A stretch of 64,000 bases of DNA, from contig JACEVL010006447.1 of the NCBI GenBank assembly GCA_020284085.1, forward strand, positions 390,001 to 454,000. The letters run 5' to 3'. This stretch comes from Aporrectodea caliginosa. Taxonomy: Eukaryota > Annelida > Clitellata > Crassiclitellata > Lumbricidae. Under the pieces are notes generated by a model that saw only the letters and a program-made list of their open reading frames with translations, made no database searches and had not been told where the DNA came from. Below, one piece after another: positions 23,150 through 35,048 of the stretch. The translations under genes were made by a program, and so were the position numbers. Position 1 is the first letter of the stretch; every line of letters begins with the position of its first letter.

Positions 23150-23910
23150 GAGACTTAAGTTGATCTCTGATGGCCGTGACGTGAGTTCAGCTTTTGATGT
23201 GGTATACGCTAATGATGTCCAGCTGCATTTAACGTGCTACCCGTCTGACAAACAAACTAGACTGGCTTGCGTGTTCAAGGTGCAGGCAATCGTTATGAAA
23301 ATTCAGACCTGGATGTCTTCAAATCGACTTAGGCTGGACCCGGGGAAAACAGAATTTATATGATTGAGAACGAGACAAGCGTGAGCAAGCATTGGCAGGG
23401 CAGCGATAGCGTGTATAGCCCTGGTCCTTGGAGTTCTATACTGAATGAGGATATATCTATAAAGGAGTGTGTCAGTTTCGCTCTAGGTCCTGTTTAATCA
23501 ACTACTTCAGAGACGCGACATGGCCAAATTTATCCATTCGACGTCGCTCTGACTTTAGTCTATACTCCCTTATTTCGACGCGCCCGCAATATTGCAACGC
23601 CGTTCTTGCAGGCCTGACGAAATTCGATATACGAGAGCTTCAGTCCATCCCTAAGTATACGCTGCCCGAATTGTCACTAACTTGCGCAAATTCTCGTATG
23701 TTTCGAGCTATGTGCGAGACTCGCTGCACTAGCTTCCCGGTCGATGACAGGATCGTCCTTGAGATCTTCCTTAGAGACAGAGCTTCGGGAGCGGGTGCGG
23801 CGATCAGTCCGTGAAGCGGCTCGTTGGGTCTTGGTCGCAAGCTTTCGTATGACGGAGCGGGTATGTCGTGCTTACTCGTTCGCTGGACTCTCCTTCTGCA
23901 CAGTGACCTA
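23150..23910 (+). pseudogene. CR1/L2-like reverse transcriptase relic
   Basis: Broken frames encode VYANDVQLHL (catalytic YADD changed to YAND), then TWMSSNRLRLDPGKTEFI, then LISTRPQYCNAVLAGLTKFD and SFPVDDRIVLEIF, in the order found in the ORF at 57851-59440. Stops and frameshifts make it non-functional. A hAT MITE abuts its right end. Confidence 0.8.
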
Positions 23911-23913
23911 TTA

Positions 23914-24453
23914 CAGCGGTTTTCAAACGGTGGTACGCGTACCACTAGTGGTACGACAGGTGTCGCTAAAAGTGATTCGCAAAAAATTCAAAAGAATTTA
24001 AATTTTCTATGAGTTTATGATATATCTTTCTTTGTTTAGCTATTTTGACGCTGAAACTTGACAGACGCTGCCCGATCTATTTATCTGTGCTTGTCGAGAG
24101 AGAAGCCCATAGCTCATAATTAACACTTCTAATAGTGATTATATTTTTTCTGTTTGGTGATAAGATTGCATTCTTAAAATTATATATTAACTTTTTAATT
24201 TTAACTTTAACTACCTGTTATTCTGCTACCCGCCCAGACCCAGCCAAAAGTCTTGGGCGGGTATTAGAGTCGTAGGTAGCTAACTTATTTAAAAAATAGG
24301 TGGAACATCATACGATGTTCCCCCTAATAGTTAATTGCATGGGGACCTTGCGCTTCCCTGTTGTTTTCGATCTGACCTTTGCTGGTGGTACGCCAACATT
24401 CGAATTTTTACTTGCATGGTGGTACAATAAAAAATAAAGTTTGAAAACCGCTG
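23914..24453. mobile_element. hAT MITE with CAGCGGTTTTCAAAC termini
   Basis: CAGCGGTTTTCAAAC at the left is mirrored by GTTTGAAAACCGCTG at the right. The flanks ACCTATTA (23906-23913) and TCCTATTA (24454-24461) match at 7 of 8 positions. GTGGTACG repeats lie just inside the left end and near the right end. No coding capacity. Confidence 0.88.
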
Positions 24454-24589
24454 TCCTATTAAACATAATTATTATGCGCAATTTCGTCGCAAACACCTCA
24501 GGAAACATTTTCAAGCCATCATAAGCTTAGGGACACCTCGTTAGATCTGTCAGTTTGCCATGGATAGCACCTTGCGAGTTTCCTTTTAT
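24454..24589. other. Short intergenic stretch
   Basis: Begins with the right target duplication of the hAT MITE. Nothing else is recognised. Confidence 0.4.
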
Positions 24590-24685
24590 AGAAGGCGCTC
24601 GTGAATAAGCTGGTGCCCTGCGTTTAGCTTTTAAGTGGCGCTTTAGAAATTCGGAGTTTATGATTACGATTACGAAAGGTGCTTA
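24590..24685 (+). repeat. Short interspersed repeat (AAGCTGGTGCCCTGCG family), intact copy
   Basis: Reads GGCGCTCGTGAATAAGCTGG through TTTAGCTTTTAAGTGGCG to a tail of ATTACG repeats. It serves as the empty-site reference for the two insertions in the otopetrin intron copy. Confidence 0.7.
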
Positions 24686-24689
24686 ATGC

Positions 24690-25445
24690 TTAACAGGTAG
24701 CCATGAAGTATGAACTTACACACATAGGCCTACAGTACATCCACACTGTAGACAGAAGAAAGTTTATTGGCAGACAGATGGGACTGGAGACACAATCACC
24801 GAGGAAAAGCTTTTTCGACATCAATAATTTTCCCATTAAAAGGCTTTCACTGTTACTCGGAAACTGTTAAAGGCGTCATATAAATACTTATAGGTCCATC
24901 CATGCAGACGACAGAAAACGTCGCACATTCTCAAGCCGCATTCAGTTTTCATTTGTCTCGTATAATAGAAGTATACACGAGTACAATATATGCGTATAGA
25001 TTTTGATGCTCCTATATAACACCGGATATGCAGGGTCTTGAATGAAGTGATACAGAAAAATTCCATTAAAGAAATTGACGTGTTAGGGATGACAGCAAAT
25101 CGTGTTTACGTTGCAGCCGCTTAGCAGTCAGCTATAACCATCCAGCCAGACGCTAAATGCCAATATCATACATCATTTCTGCATATTTAAATCTAGACGT
25201 TTATTACCCCATAAATATTGATAGATATGGGCACACATATACATGTATATACTACTATTTCTATACGAGTTTACTTCTCCTTAGCATATATATAATATAT
25301 ATATTATATATTATATACAGTATATGTGTGTGTGTATGTGTGTGAATGTATGTATGTATGTATATATTATATATATGCGTATATTTGCTGAGAGGAGTAA
25401 AGGCAGGATGAGCACGTGAAGCTGTCAGCAGATGGAGTCACGTCA
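24690..25445. other. Intergenic sequence with TA/TG simple repeats
   Basis: Positions 25285-25380 are TA- and GTAT-rich. No gene is seen. Confidence 0.5.
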
Positions 25446-25984
25446 AAAGGTCGCGATCCTGGACCAAATGTGGCTATCAGAGGTAAAAGCCGGTCGTAGA
25501 TTAACGGGGCGAAGATGGCTTTAGCCACTGACAAAAGCCAGTTTGACGCCTAAGTCTGATTAGATTTCATCGTTGGCTCATTCGCTTACTTACTTGCAAT
25601 AAGTGCTTCGTATAATAACACTTCGAAAGGTCACGTCCTAAAGACGCTGACGAAAGATGGTTTAATATCATCTAAAAGAATCACCCTACGCAGATAAGCT
25701 TTGCGTCTGTCCAGTTAAGTCTCTGCTGGGTGCCAGCTGGCCTATGTGTGGTTGCAGTAGCGTTGCCAAGAAACCATTGGGGCGGGGGTTCCACTGGACA
25801 TGGCCGCAAAAGTTACGCTTTTTGTATTTCGCATGTAACCATAACCATAAATTTTATTGAACCCAATGATAAAACAACGAAAAGCAAGTACAAAAGAGAA
25901 AAAAAACAGACAAGAATATATAAAAGCATATAGACATTTTCGGTCATTTATTTGGGGGATTGAACCCATGAACCCCTAAAATAC

Positions 25985-26240
25985 GCCCATGAGTGGTTGG
26001 CAGTGCTAGACCGTCAGCTGAGAGTTCGGAAGTTCAAATAATTTTGTTCGAGATTTCTTCTTCAGTTGCGCCCGGAAAGAAATCCGCTGACATAAATGCG
26101 CTGACCTTGAACTTTATGTGGAAGGATCAGACGGCGAGTTAAAGGACTGGCCTACCGCCCTCATACGCCGAGGCGAAGAAAATGAAGTTGCTATCACTTC
26201 GCACCCATGACTGCCTTAAGGGAATGCTCCACTTCCACGA
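25985..26240 (+). mobile_element. tRNA-derived SINE (family A) in duplication copy 1
   Basis: A tRNA-like head (GAGTGGTTGGCAGTGCTAGA and a degenerate B-box AGTTCAAAT) is followed by the family body GAGGCGAAGAAAATGAAG and a GGGAATGCTCCACTTCC end. Confidence 0.65.
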
Positions 26241-26569
26241 ATAAATTCTTAAATCGTATGCAATCGGAAGGTCAAGGTTTCAATGGGCAGTAGGGAACCA
26301 GACTGAGGCTTTGCTAAGTGCAGAAAATGCGTTCCTATAACAGGGCATTGAACCAGCGTCCATATGGAGGCTAATGAGTAATTGTAAACCATTTGCACAT
26401 CAAGCTCGAATTTATGAAAGTACGGTGAGAGTTTAGAGCAAGGCAGACACCATTAACTGCGACATCTACTCCACTTAGGTTAATGCAGCAGCTAAAACTG
26501 GTGTAATGCAGTAAGAGCTTTATACAGCGCCTTTATATGAAAACTAATCAACGGAATTCTGATGCCGAC

Positions 26570-26668
26570 ACGGATGGATGGATGGATGGATGGATGGATG
26601 GATTTATGGATGCGATTGGATGGATGGATGGATGGATGGATGCATGGATGCTTGCAGATGGATGGATG
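26570..26668. repeat. (GGAT)n microsatellite
   Basis: Tetranucleotide repeat at the junction of the two duplication copies. Confidence 0.95.
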
Positions 26669-27204
26669 GGTCGCGATTGGACCAAATGTGGCGTCAGAGG
26701 TAAAAGCCGGTCGTAGATTAACGGGGCGAAGATGGCTTTAGGGGCAAAAGCCGGTTTGACGCCTAAGTCTGATTAGATTTTCATCGTTGGCTCATTCGCT
26801 TACTTACTCGCAATAAGTGCTTCGTATAATAACAATCGAAAGGTCACGTGATACAGACGTTGACGAAAGATGGTTTAATATCATCTCAGACAATCACCCA
26901 ACGCAGATAAGCTCTGCGTCTGTCCAGTCAAGTCTCTGCTGCAGGGTGCGAGCTGGCCTAGTGGTTGCAGTAGCCAAGAAACCATTGGGGGCGGGGGTTC
27001 CATTGGGCATGGTCGCAAAAGTTACGCTTTTTTGGATCGCATATAACCAGAACCATAACCATAACCATAGATTGGATTGAACCCAAGTATAATGCAACGA
27101 AAAGCAAGTACAAAAGAGAAAAACAACAGAGCATATATAAAAGCATATAGACGGATCGGCAATTTATTTTGGGCGATTGAACCCATGAACCCCTAAATAC
27201 GCCC

Positions 27205-27460
27205 ATGAGTGGTTGGCAGTGCTAGACCGTCTGCTGAGAGTTTGGAAGTTGAAATAATTTTGTTCGAGATTTCTTCTTTACTTGCGCCCGGAAAGAAATC
27301 TGCTGACATAAATGCGCTGACCTTGAACTCTGTGTGGAAGGATCAGACGGCGAGTTAGAGGACTGGCCTACCGCCCTCATACGCCGAGGCGAAGAAAATG
27401 AAGCTGCTATGACTTCGCACCCATGGCTGCCTTAAGGGAATGCTCCACTTCCACGAATAA
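27205..27460 (+). mobile_element. tRNA-derived SINE (family A) in duplication copy 2
   Basis: Paralogue of the SINE at 25985 in the same position within the duplicated unit. Confidence 0.65.
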
Positions 27461-27784
27461 ATTCTTAAATCGTATGCAATCGAAGGTCAAGCTTTCAATG
27501 GGCAGTAGGGAACCAGACTGAGGCTTTGCTAAGTGCAGAAAATGCATGCCTACAGCAGGGCATTGAACCAGCGTCCATATGAAGGCTAATGAGTAATTGT
27601 AAACCATTTGCACATCAAGCTCGAATTTATGAAAGTACGGTGAGAGTTTAGAGCAAGGCAGACACCATTAACCGCGACATCTACTCCACTTAGGTTAATG
27701 CAGCAGCTAAAACTGGTGTAATGCAGTAAGAGCTTTATACAGCGCCTTTATATGAAAACTAATCAACGGAATTCTGATGCCGAC

Positions 27785-28110
27785 ACGGATGGATGGATGG
27801 ATGGATGGATGTGTGGGTGGATGGATGTGTGGAGGGAGGGATGGATGGATGGATGGATGAATGAATGGATGGATGGATGGATGGATGGATGGATGGATGG
27901 ATGGATGGATGGATGGAGAGATGGATGGAGAGATGGATGTAGGGATAGGGAAAGAAGGAAGGAAGAAAAGAGGGAGGGATGGATAGAGGGAGGGAGGGAA
28001 GGCAGGAAGAAGGAAGGATTGGTATAGAGGAGATGGACAGAGGAAAACAGGGAAGTGGATGGAAGGACGGATGGATGGATGGATGGATGGATGGATGGGG
28101 AGAGGAATAG
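27785..28110. repeat. (GGAT)n and GGA-rich repeats
   Basis: Interrupted (GGAT)n to about 27940, GGAA-rich sequence, then more GGAT. ORFs rich in DGWM or SIHP are artefacts. Confidence 0.92.
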
Positions 28111-28304
28111 GAGGAGGGGGTAACTGATGTATCGATGAAAAGATTGGTGGACGGATGATTAAACATCCGGATGTAGGAGGACGTTGCTATAAATGCTCTG
28201 AAGCTTCTGCTATTCTCGCCTTCGTCGGTTTCAGAGTCTGGCGGTCGATTGCTCTCTCCACAGTCGCTGAATCCAACGGCTTCCTTCCGTCCAGCAGGGC
28301 TGAT

Positions 28305-28485
28305 GAGACAGACAGACAGACAGATAGGCAGACAGAAACAAAGAAATACTGACAGACAGACGACAGACAGACAGGCAGAAGCTTGCATAAAGAAGCTGTG
28401 GAAAAGACAGACAGACAGACAGAAAAACAGACAGACAGACAGACAGACAGAGAAAGACAGACAGACAGACAGACAGACAGAAGGA

Positions 28486-28535
<50 letters not shown>

Positions 28536-28575
28536 TGAGAGACAGGCAGACAGACGGACAGACGGACGGGTGGAC
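28305..28575. repeat. (GACA)n microsatellite cluster
   Basis: Several (CAGA)n blocks, the longest about 28487-28535. Confidence 0.92.
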
Positions 28576-29039
28576 AGATGACGAGAGGTGGCGTCATTGC
28601 ATTAGCTCCGTGTCTCTATTCTTCTCCAGGAATCTTGAGTGACAGGTGGGATAAGTGCGGTGCGTGGCGGCGCTTTGAGAGCTTTCGAGGAATCCGATTG
28701 GACGCTTGAAACAATTCTCCAGGAACAATCGACGTCCGTTGTTCTAGACGATACAAGATGCGCTGAAGATCGGAATCTAAGTCCCATCGACGCTGCATAT
28801 TCTGATAGGGATTCAAACCGGCGATTCTAACGAATGATGATGCTATAGATTGCAAATACTTAACGCTGAAGTGGAAGGTTGAAAAGAACCGTAAATTTGT
28901 AGAGTTAGCTTCGCAAACGTTTTAGAAAACTCGCCAATTAAAGTGACTTAGAATTTGAATAAATATGAATCAGAATGAGGATTTTTGAATTGAAATTGAC
29001 TTAGGCTGCAGATCAGTAGTAAGTTTTAGATAGAAAATA
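28576..29039. other. Intergenic sequence
   Basis: Short overlapping ORFs on both strands at 28602-28855 show no recognisable domain. Nothing is assigned. Confidence 0.4.
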
Positions 29040-29260
29040 GGCCGCCATTGGTATGAAGTATTAGCCGCTTCATTTTTACTTAACCTCACGTCTCTCCCTC
29101 GCAGTCTATCTTCGGACAGACAGTGTACGGTCAGTGCACTCATTTCACGGCTTAGTTCGCTAGGTGGGGTACTTGGAGCAAAAATGTCGAAACATCTGTC
29201 TGCCTGGCGGGGATTTGATCCCATGATCTCTCGTTTGAAAATCCAGCTCGCTTAACACTA
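29040..29260 (-). mobile_element. tRNA-derived SINE (family A), - strand
   Basis: The inverse strand has a B-box-like GGGATCAAATCCCCGCC and a CACTGACCGTACACTGTC body shared with the copy at 54965-55260. Confidence 0.6.
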
Positions 29261-29639
29261 GACGTTCGCGGTTTTAAAGGCTTAACACTGAGGTAAGTTA
29301 GAGCAAATCGAAGTAATTCTAAATTTAATGCTCTGTATGAAATTTATTCTCATTAATTTTATAACTTCTTGTTTTATTTGGACGATTTCTTTTAGTCGAA
29401 CTTTAAGCTTTGAACAATAGACAAATCGTTCCTTTACATAGATAATATATAATTGTATGAATACATTTGTCTATAAAGCTAATATAGCGCTTGATGAGTT
29501 CGCCACTAAAGCAGATAATTATTTTCCGTTAATTGAAGGATCTCGTTGTCCCATTTGCAAATGATTTGCTGTTTATCGCGCATGAAATAATTAGGTCGAA
29601 TATGCTTTGGCACAATCAACGTCAAACAGTGGCCACCTC

Positions 29640-30087
29640 TACATCTCTGCGCCTGTCTGTTCCTCTGGCACTGTCTTTGTCTCCCTGTCTCTGTATATGT
29701 CTTTGTACTTTCCTCTGCCTTAGCATCCCGCTCTCGCTCTCACGTCTTTGCCTTTGTCTCTCCGTACCTGCCTTGATTTCTGCTTCTACCTGTTTATCTC
29801 TCTTTCTACCTCTGTTTCTCTCCCTACCTCTATGTCTCTGTCTCTGTAACTGCCTTTCTATTCCTCTGTCATTCTCTGTCTGTCTGTCTCTGTCTGTCTC
29901 TGTCTGTCTCTGTCTGTCTCTGTCTGTCTCGTCTGTCTCTGTCTGTCTCTGTCTCTGTGTGTCTCTCTCTGTCTCTGTCTCTCTCTCGTCCTCTGTCTTT
30001 GCCCTTGGCTGTCCGCTTCTGCATGTTTCTGCCTTTGAGGCTGTCTCTCCCTCTGCCTCTCCGCTTGCCTCATTGTTTGCCTGTCTA

Positions 30088-30124
<37 letters not shown>

Positions 30125-30130
30125 ATGTCT
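29640..30130. repeat. CTGTCT-rich simple repeats
   Basis: Pyrimidine-rich CTGT/CTCTGT repeats on the + strand; the 199-codon ORF across it is an artefact. Confidence 0.9.
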
Positions 30131-31440
30131 AGTTCCATCTGCCTCTAAATTTACGTAATCTGTCACACATCTAGCGTCGATCGTCCTGGCGTGTGTAACG
30201 GATGACATGGTAGTTAACCCTACGTCTGATGAACGACCGGAGAAGATGTCAGAGCAAAGATAAAACAGCCGAGAACTCTCATCGTTGAATTATTCATCTC
30301 GTCAGCTCTTAAACACGTCATTTCTATAGCGCAGCTTCTGCTTTGCATAATATACCAATCAGTCGTATGATTAAGAAATGTACATTACATTTTTCATGGT
30401 TTTTATTTGTTATTCATTGAGGTTATTCATACGGTGCAACTCAAGTAATGCGAGGCGCTCTCTTGTCTAAATGACGTCAAATGTCATTAAGAAGTGAAGT
30501 GTCATCAATAACCAAAATAATGCATAGAAAACTGGATGAGTCACCACTGGCGGGGCCCACGCACACACGTGGAACCCAACCAACGGATTCCAATACAAAG
30601 TTGATAGCGTCGTATAATATTATGTACAAATGCATATTTGTAAAGTAAACAGATATATACTTGTGCATAAACATAAGCATGCAGATATGCATAAATCGAT
30701 ACACATTTGTAAAAATTTATCTATATATATCTATTTGTTTTAAACAAATGTATACATGTATTGAAATAAATGTATATGTATATATATATCCATCTACATG
30801 CAGGGCATATAATAATCATACATTAATTTATATGTATAATAAGAAAGGTATAAGTTTCTATATGTACGTATATTCATATAGCCTAATATAATATTCCTTT
30901 ATATGCAATACATAGATAAGCATGTATGTACATGCATAGTATACATACATATATATATATATATATGCACATAGATGTGACAATCAAAATAATCAAAGAT
31001 GAAGTAACACGCGTTTACACTGTCCGTACAATTATGTATAATATATTACCTATAATGATCGTTTACCCTAGATGGAAATTAGATCCGAAAAGTGTCTCTG
31101 ATCGAATTCGTCACATCCGTTGTCACGCAGTCCCAGTTGATAATCTGGAGGGACGTGCAACATGATGCTATGGACTTTCTTCCTAATACAACGGTTGCTT
31201 TCTTCCTAGTACAATGGTTGCATAGTTAAGCGACAATCGACATGATAGCTTTTGCCGGCTTTGGGATTCTTCTGCAGCGCAAGATTTACATGGCGTGTCA
31301 GAAAAAAGGGTGTCTCTTAAGTTGTCGAGTCGTGTTTCTTAACCCTGGCATTGGCTTTCTGTCAAAGTTGACGAGTGATGCGACACCCAGTGACCAAGGT
31401 GGAAGGCCGAGCGTCTGGGATTGCTCCTCTCTGATCTAGG
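30131..31440. other. Intergenic sequence with ATAC/TA-rich stretch
   Basis: Positions 30650-30970 are AT-rich with ATAC and TA runs. No gene is seen. Confidence 0.45.
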
Positions 31441-31449
31441 ATGAAAGAG

Positions 31450-31860
31450 ACCGGGAGAAGCAGACAAAGACGGAGGAAGGCAGAGACAGACGGAGAAAGA
31501 CATATATGGACTGAAAGAAAGAGAGAGACAGAGACAGACAGACAGACAGACAGAGAAGAGAGAGAGACAGAGACAGATACAGTCAGACAGAGACAGAGAC
31601 AGGCAGAGACAGAGACAGAGAAGCGGTTAGACAGAAAGATAGAGAAACAGAGGTATACAGAGAAAGACAATGAAAGACAGAGACATGAAGAGTTAGAGAC
31701 ACAGAAGATGGAAGAGCAAGACAGAGAGAGCGACACACCTGGGGCAGAAAAGCGACATAGCAGAGAATAGAGATATTAAGAGAAAGACAGAGATAGTCAA
31801 AACAGAGACACAGAAACAGAGAAATAGAGACAACGAGACAAACATGCAAAGACAAAGATA
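31450..31860. repeat. GACA/GAGA simple repeats
   Basis: Purine-rich interrupted (GACA)n. Confidence 0.88.
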
Positions 31861-32324
31861 CCCACGACCACATAAAGCGCTTTTGAGAAGAACAAAAATG
31901 CACTATAATAAGTGTCCTGATACACACATACATCCAGTAGAACAAACAGATGGGAGAAATCGAAAGTCAGAAACACACAGTGAGACAGAGGAGGCTACAG
32001 AAACACAGAAAGGCAAGGACAGAGGGCAAGAGCAAGAGGGCACAGCTTGCTGCGAGTACGCCCACATACAAGACAAGCTGCACGGGAAGCAAAGGTGAAG
32101 GAGTTGCTATTGGACAGACGCAAAGACATTTATCTTCCGAATGCAAAAAGACAGCGAGGGATACGTGCAGGCATAGAGAAGCATACCATTGACCTGGCAA
32201 CAGTGTGAACGATCTGAGACGTGAACGGATAAGACAAAGTATGTAGCAAATACAGCCAGAACACGAATTACATCAGCGAGAAAAATCCTCTGTTTAGAAT
32301 GTCGAACAACACGCCTGGCAATTC

Positions 32325-32710
32325 TCAGCCAACCCTCTGCCTATACCTCCCTACCTTTCTGTCTGCCTTCCAGTCTTCCCTCTGGCTCTCTGTCTCACTT
32401 CTAGTCTCTCTGCCTGTCTCTCTGTCTATCTGCTGCATCTCCTTTCCCTCCGTATCGCTCTATCTACCTGTCTATCTTTATCCCTACTATCTTTTCTTCC
32501 TTTGGGTTTCTCTTTCTGTCTCCATTTTGTCTTCCTGACTTCTGGGACCCATCTGATTCTCTTTCTGCCTCCCTGTCAATCTGCCTATCTTCATCTCTGC
32601 TTCCCTTTACCCTCTCTGCTTTCCTGTCGCCCTCTGGTATCTGCCTCTATGCCTCATTGGATCCTTCACGGCTTCCCTCTCTGTATGCCTGTCTTCCTCT
32701 CTCGCTCCCT
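32325..32710. repeat. Pyrimidine-rich CTGTCTCC-type tract
   Basis: Low-complexity C/T-rich sequence without an open gene structure. Confidence 0.7.
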
Positions 32711-33091
32711 ATCCACCAAATACGTCACACACAGTCAGTGACCGTTGATGCAGAGAAAATAGAGATAAGTAGAAAATAGTTGCACATTAAACAGGAGTCG
32801 AGATACAGAAGACAGAAATAAGTCAAGGTCATAACTGTATCGGTCAAGGACTACCAGCACACACTGCCACACAGTCCAAAGCAGAATTTATCAACTGTGC
32901 TGGCAGAAAACTGCTGGCAGTGCCTGGCACAAGTTTTGAGATCTTCATCCAGATGTAATGTTGCATGTCCAGTTTAAGTGTGAGGTAGGACGTCCTATCC
33001 ACACCTAATGAGGTGATATGTATACGTTAGATGGAAGGAGAATGCGTCGTTATTATAATAATAATTATGACAAATTAACACAGAGTCCCGA

Positions 33092-33494
33092 CAGTGTTAT
33101 TTAAGTTTCAATTTACTTTTCAGTTTTAATTCAGTTCTGTAAACATTCAGCAGAAGCAATTAAATGTCATTTTTTATTAATGACATTTGTTTGATTAGCA
33201 AGAACAACAGATCTTATTAAATTCATGCTTTCATGCTATTGAGCTGCAGTTTTAAGCACTCACCGCTAACCGTTGCAGGCATGTCCACCGCTCGGCGTGT
33301 TTGCAACACAGAAAAATTAATTCAGTTTTCAACTTTCAAGTTTAGTTTTAGTTTTAGTTTAGTACTTTTCAGTTTAGTTTTAGTTTCAGTTTTCGTGAAC
33401 TTTTCAGTTTTAGTTTTAGTTTCAGTTAACTGAAATAGAACTTTTCAGTTAGCAATAAGGTTACTTTCAGTTTTAGTTAACTTAAATAACACTG
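33092..33494. mobile_element. hAT MITE with exact 8-bp target duplication AGTCCCGA
   Basis: CAGTGTTATTTAAGTT at the left is mirrored by AACTTAAATAACACTG at the right. AGTCCCGA flanks both ends exactly (33084-33091 and 33495-33502). The subterminal right half is made of TTTTAGTTT/TTTCAGTT repeats. No transposase. Confidence 0.92.
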
Positions 33495-33544
33495 AGTCCC
33501 GATTTAGGGATCTTACTCCATTAGACTAATGCTGCATGACCGGT

Positions 33545-34147
33545 GTAAACGTCGTCCAGTATTTTTCGTGTTCTACAGGGCAGACATTAGAACACTTCCC
33601 TGTTCGAGAAACACAGAGTACGTCTGAACAATGGTCTCAGCCAGGTGCTCTCTTGATCACTGGGCTTCGGCAGACAAGCAAGACATTCTTCAATAAACGA
33701 TATCGTGCTGCGCAGCCTCATCAGGGCAGGTACACCATCGATCAGGGAACCGACTGGCCATACCCGACTGGATGAGAAAAGACCAGATGGTCAAACCCTG
33801 ATTCCATGGAACAGCGGACGTTTCCTGATTTGGGATGTGATAATTATTGACACTTTCGCGTCATCGTATTTGTCCGAGACATCAGCAGCGGCGGGAGGAA
33901 CGGCGGAAATAGTTGCGACTAGAAAGAAGAATAAATACGCGAAGCTTCAGACGAGATATTGTTTTACCCCATCGCGATAGAAACGATGGGACCTATGGAC
34001 CTGGAAGGCGTGGCCTTCATCAAAGAACTTGGCCGACGGCTGACAAGAACAAACGAAGATCCACAGGAAACTTTCTTCCTGTTCCAAAAGATCTCAGTTA
34101 CAATACAGCGGTTCAACGCTATCGCGTGCCATAGAACCTTTATTTAA
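33545..34147 (+). pseudogene. Retroelement C-terminal domain relic (possible PD-(D/E)XK-like nuclease)
   Basis: Two overlapping frames (33705-33955 and 33959-34147) together give KRPDGQTLIPW, then WDVIIIDTFASSYL, then KKNKYAKLQTRY, then PIAIETMGPMD, then LGRRL and a C-terminal VTIQRFNAIA. I recognise this order from an abundant family of selfish-element proteins in invertebrate genomes. The spaced acidic residues and KKNKY suggest a restriction-like nuclease fold, which is inference. A frameshift at about 33955 and another near 33710-33770 make this copy non-functional. Confidence 0.6.
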
Positions 34148-34169
34148 GATCTCTGATTTTATAATGATG

Positions 34170-34345
34170 ATGACGATGATGATGATAATAATAATAATTA
34201 TCATTATGATAATAATAATAAAAATAATAATAATATTATTATTATTTATTTTTGCCCCGAGGTACATAATTATGATCCCTCGGGAACTTAAACATTATTT
34301 AAGAATATAAGTAAAACGTCTGAAACGGCACCTACTCGTCTGAAT
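34170..34345 (-). repeat. 3' untranslated end of the same retroelement, - strand, with TAA-repeat tail
   Basis: On the - strand it reads GTAGGTGCCGTTTCAGACG ... CGAGGGATCATAATTATG ... CTCGGGGC then AATAAT repeats, the same 3' sequence as at 19931-20050. Confidence 0.65.
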
Positions 34346-34415
34346 GTCTTGAGCGCCTCTGAGTAGATTTCTTGAAGGGGCTATATATAAATTCCAGAAT
34401 GAATGAATGAATGAA
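34346..34415 (+). repeat. CR1/L2-like 3' tail, + strand
   Basis: GAGCGCCTCTGAGTAG...TTGAAGGGGC...TATAAATTCCAG ends in GAATGAATGAATGAAT, as in the element ending at 59495. Confidence 0.7.
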
Positions 34416-34427
34416 TTATAACTAGTA

Positions 34428-34562
34428 TTATTATTATTTTTTTTTCGCCCGAGGTATAAATGATCCGTCAGGCTCTTAGAAACTATTCGAAGAGTTGTTT
34501 TTGTTCTGGAGTTAGCGGTCCTCGTCCTCGGTCAACTGTGTGAATGTGCCTCGAAATGCAAC
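34428..34562 (-). pseudogene. Second - strand 3' end of the TAA-tailed retroelement
   Basis: The - strand reads NAVAFRGTFTQLTEDEDR then stop, followed by a related untranslated sequence (CTGACGGATCATTTATACC) and AATAAT. Its coding side runs directly into the long trinucleotide repeat at 34567. Confidence 0.65.
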
Positions 34563-34565
34563 AGC

Positions 34566-34795
<230 letters not shown>

Positions 34796-35048
34796 GTTTA
34801 AGCATTAGCTGTGAAGGAACATTCTTCCAAACCTTGAGGAATTCTGTTTACGGCTGGTCTAAGACAATTAGCATTAATAAACATTGCATTGCATTATTGA
34901 ACATGTTGTAGCATTTTTTAAAGGAGGAACAGGTGTGTTAGGAAGTTGCAATGGAGGAAGTTGGTTATTATAGAAGAGGCAAAGGAGGAAGAGGCAAGGA
35001 GGAAGAGGCAAAGGAAGGTGAGGAGGATTAGGAGTTAAAGACATTATT

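Larger units (their letters stand above)
25446..27786. repeat. Tandem duplication, about 1.2 kb unit, two copies
   Basis: Copy 1 (about 25450-26572) and copy 2 (about 26670-27786) match along their length, from GTCGCGAT...GACCAAATGTGG to GAATTCTGATGCCGACACGG. The offset is about 1215-1218 bp. Each ends in a GGAT microsatellite. Each carries a tRNA-like block (GGCCTAGTGGTTGCAGTAGC in copy 2, about 26950) and a family A SINE. Differences are scattered substitutions and small indels. Confidence 0.9.

Noticed and set aside
28602..28855. ORFs on both strands in the same interval
   Set aside because: Mutually overlapping, short and without recognisable domain.
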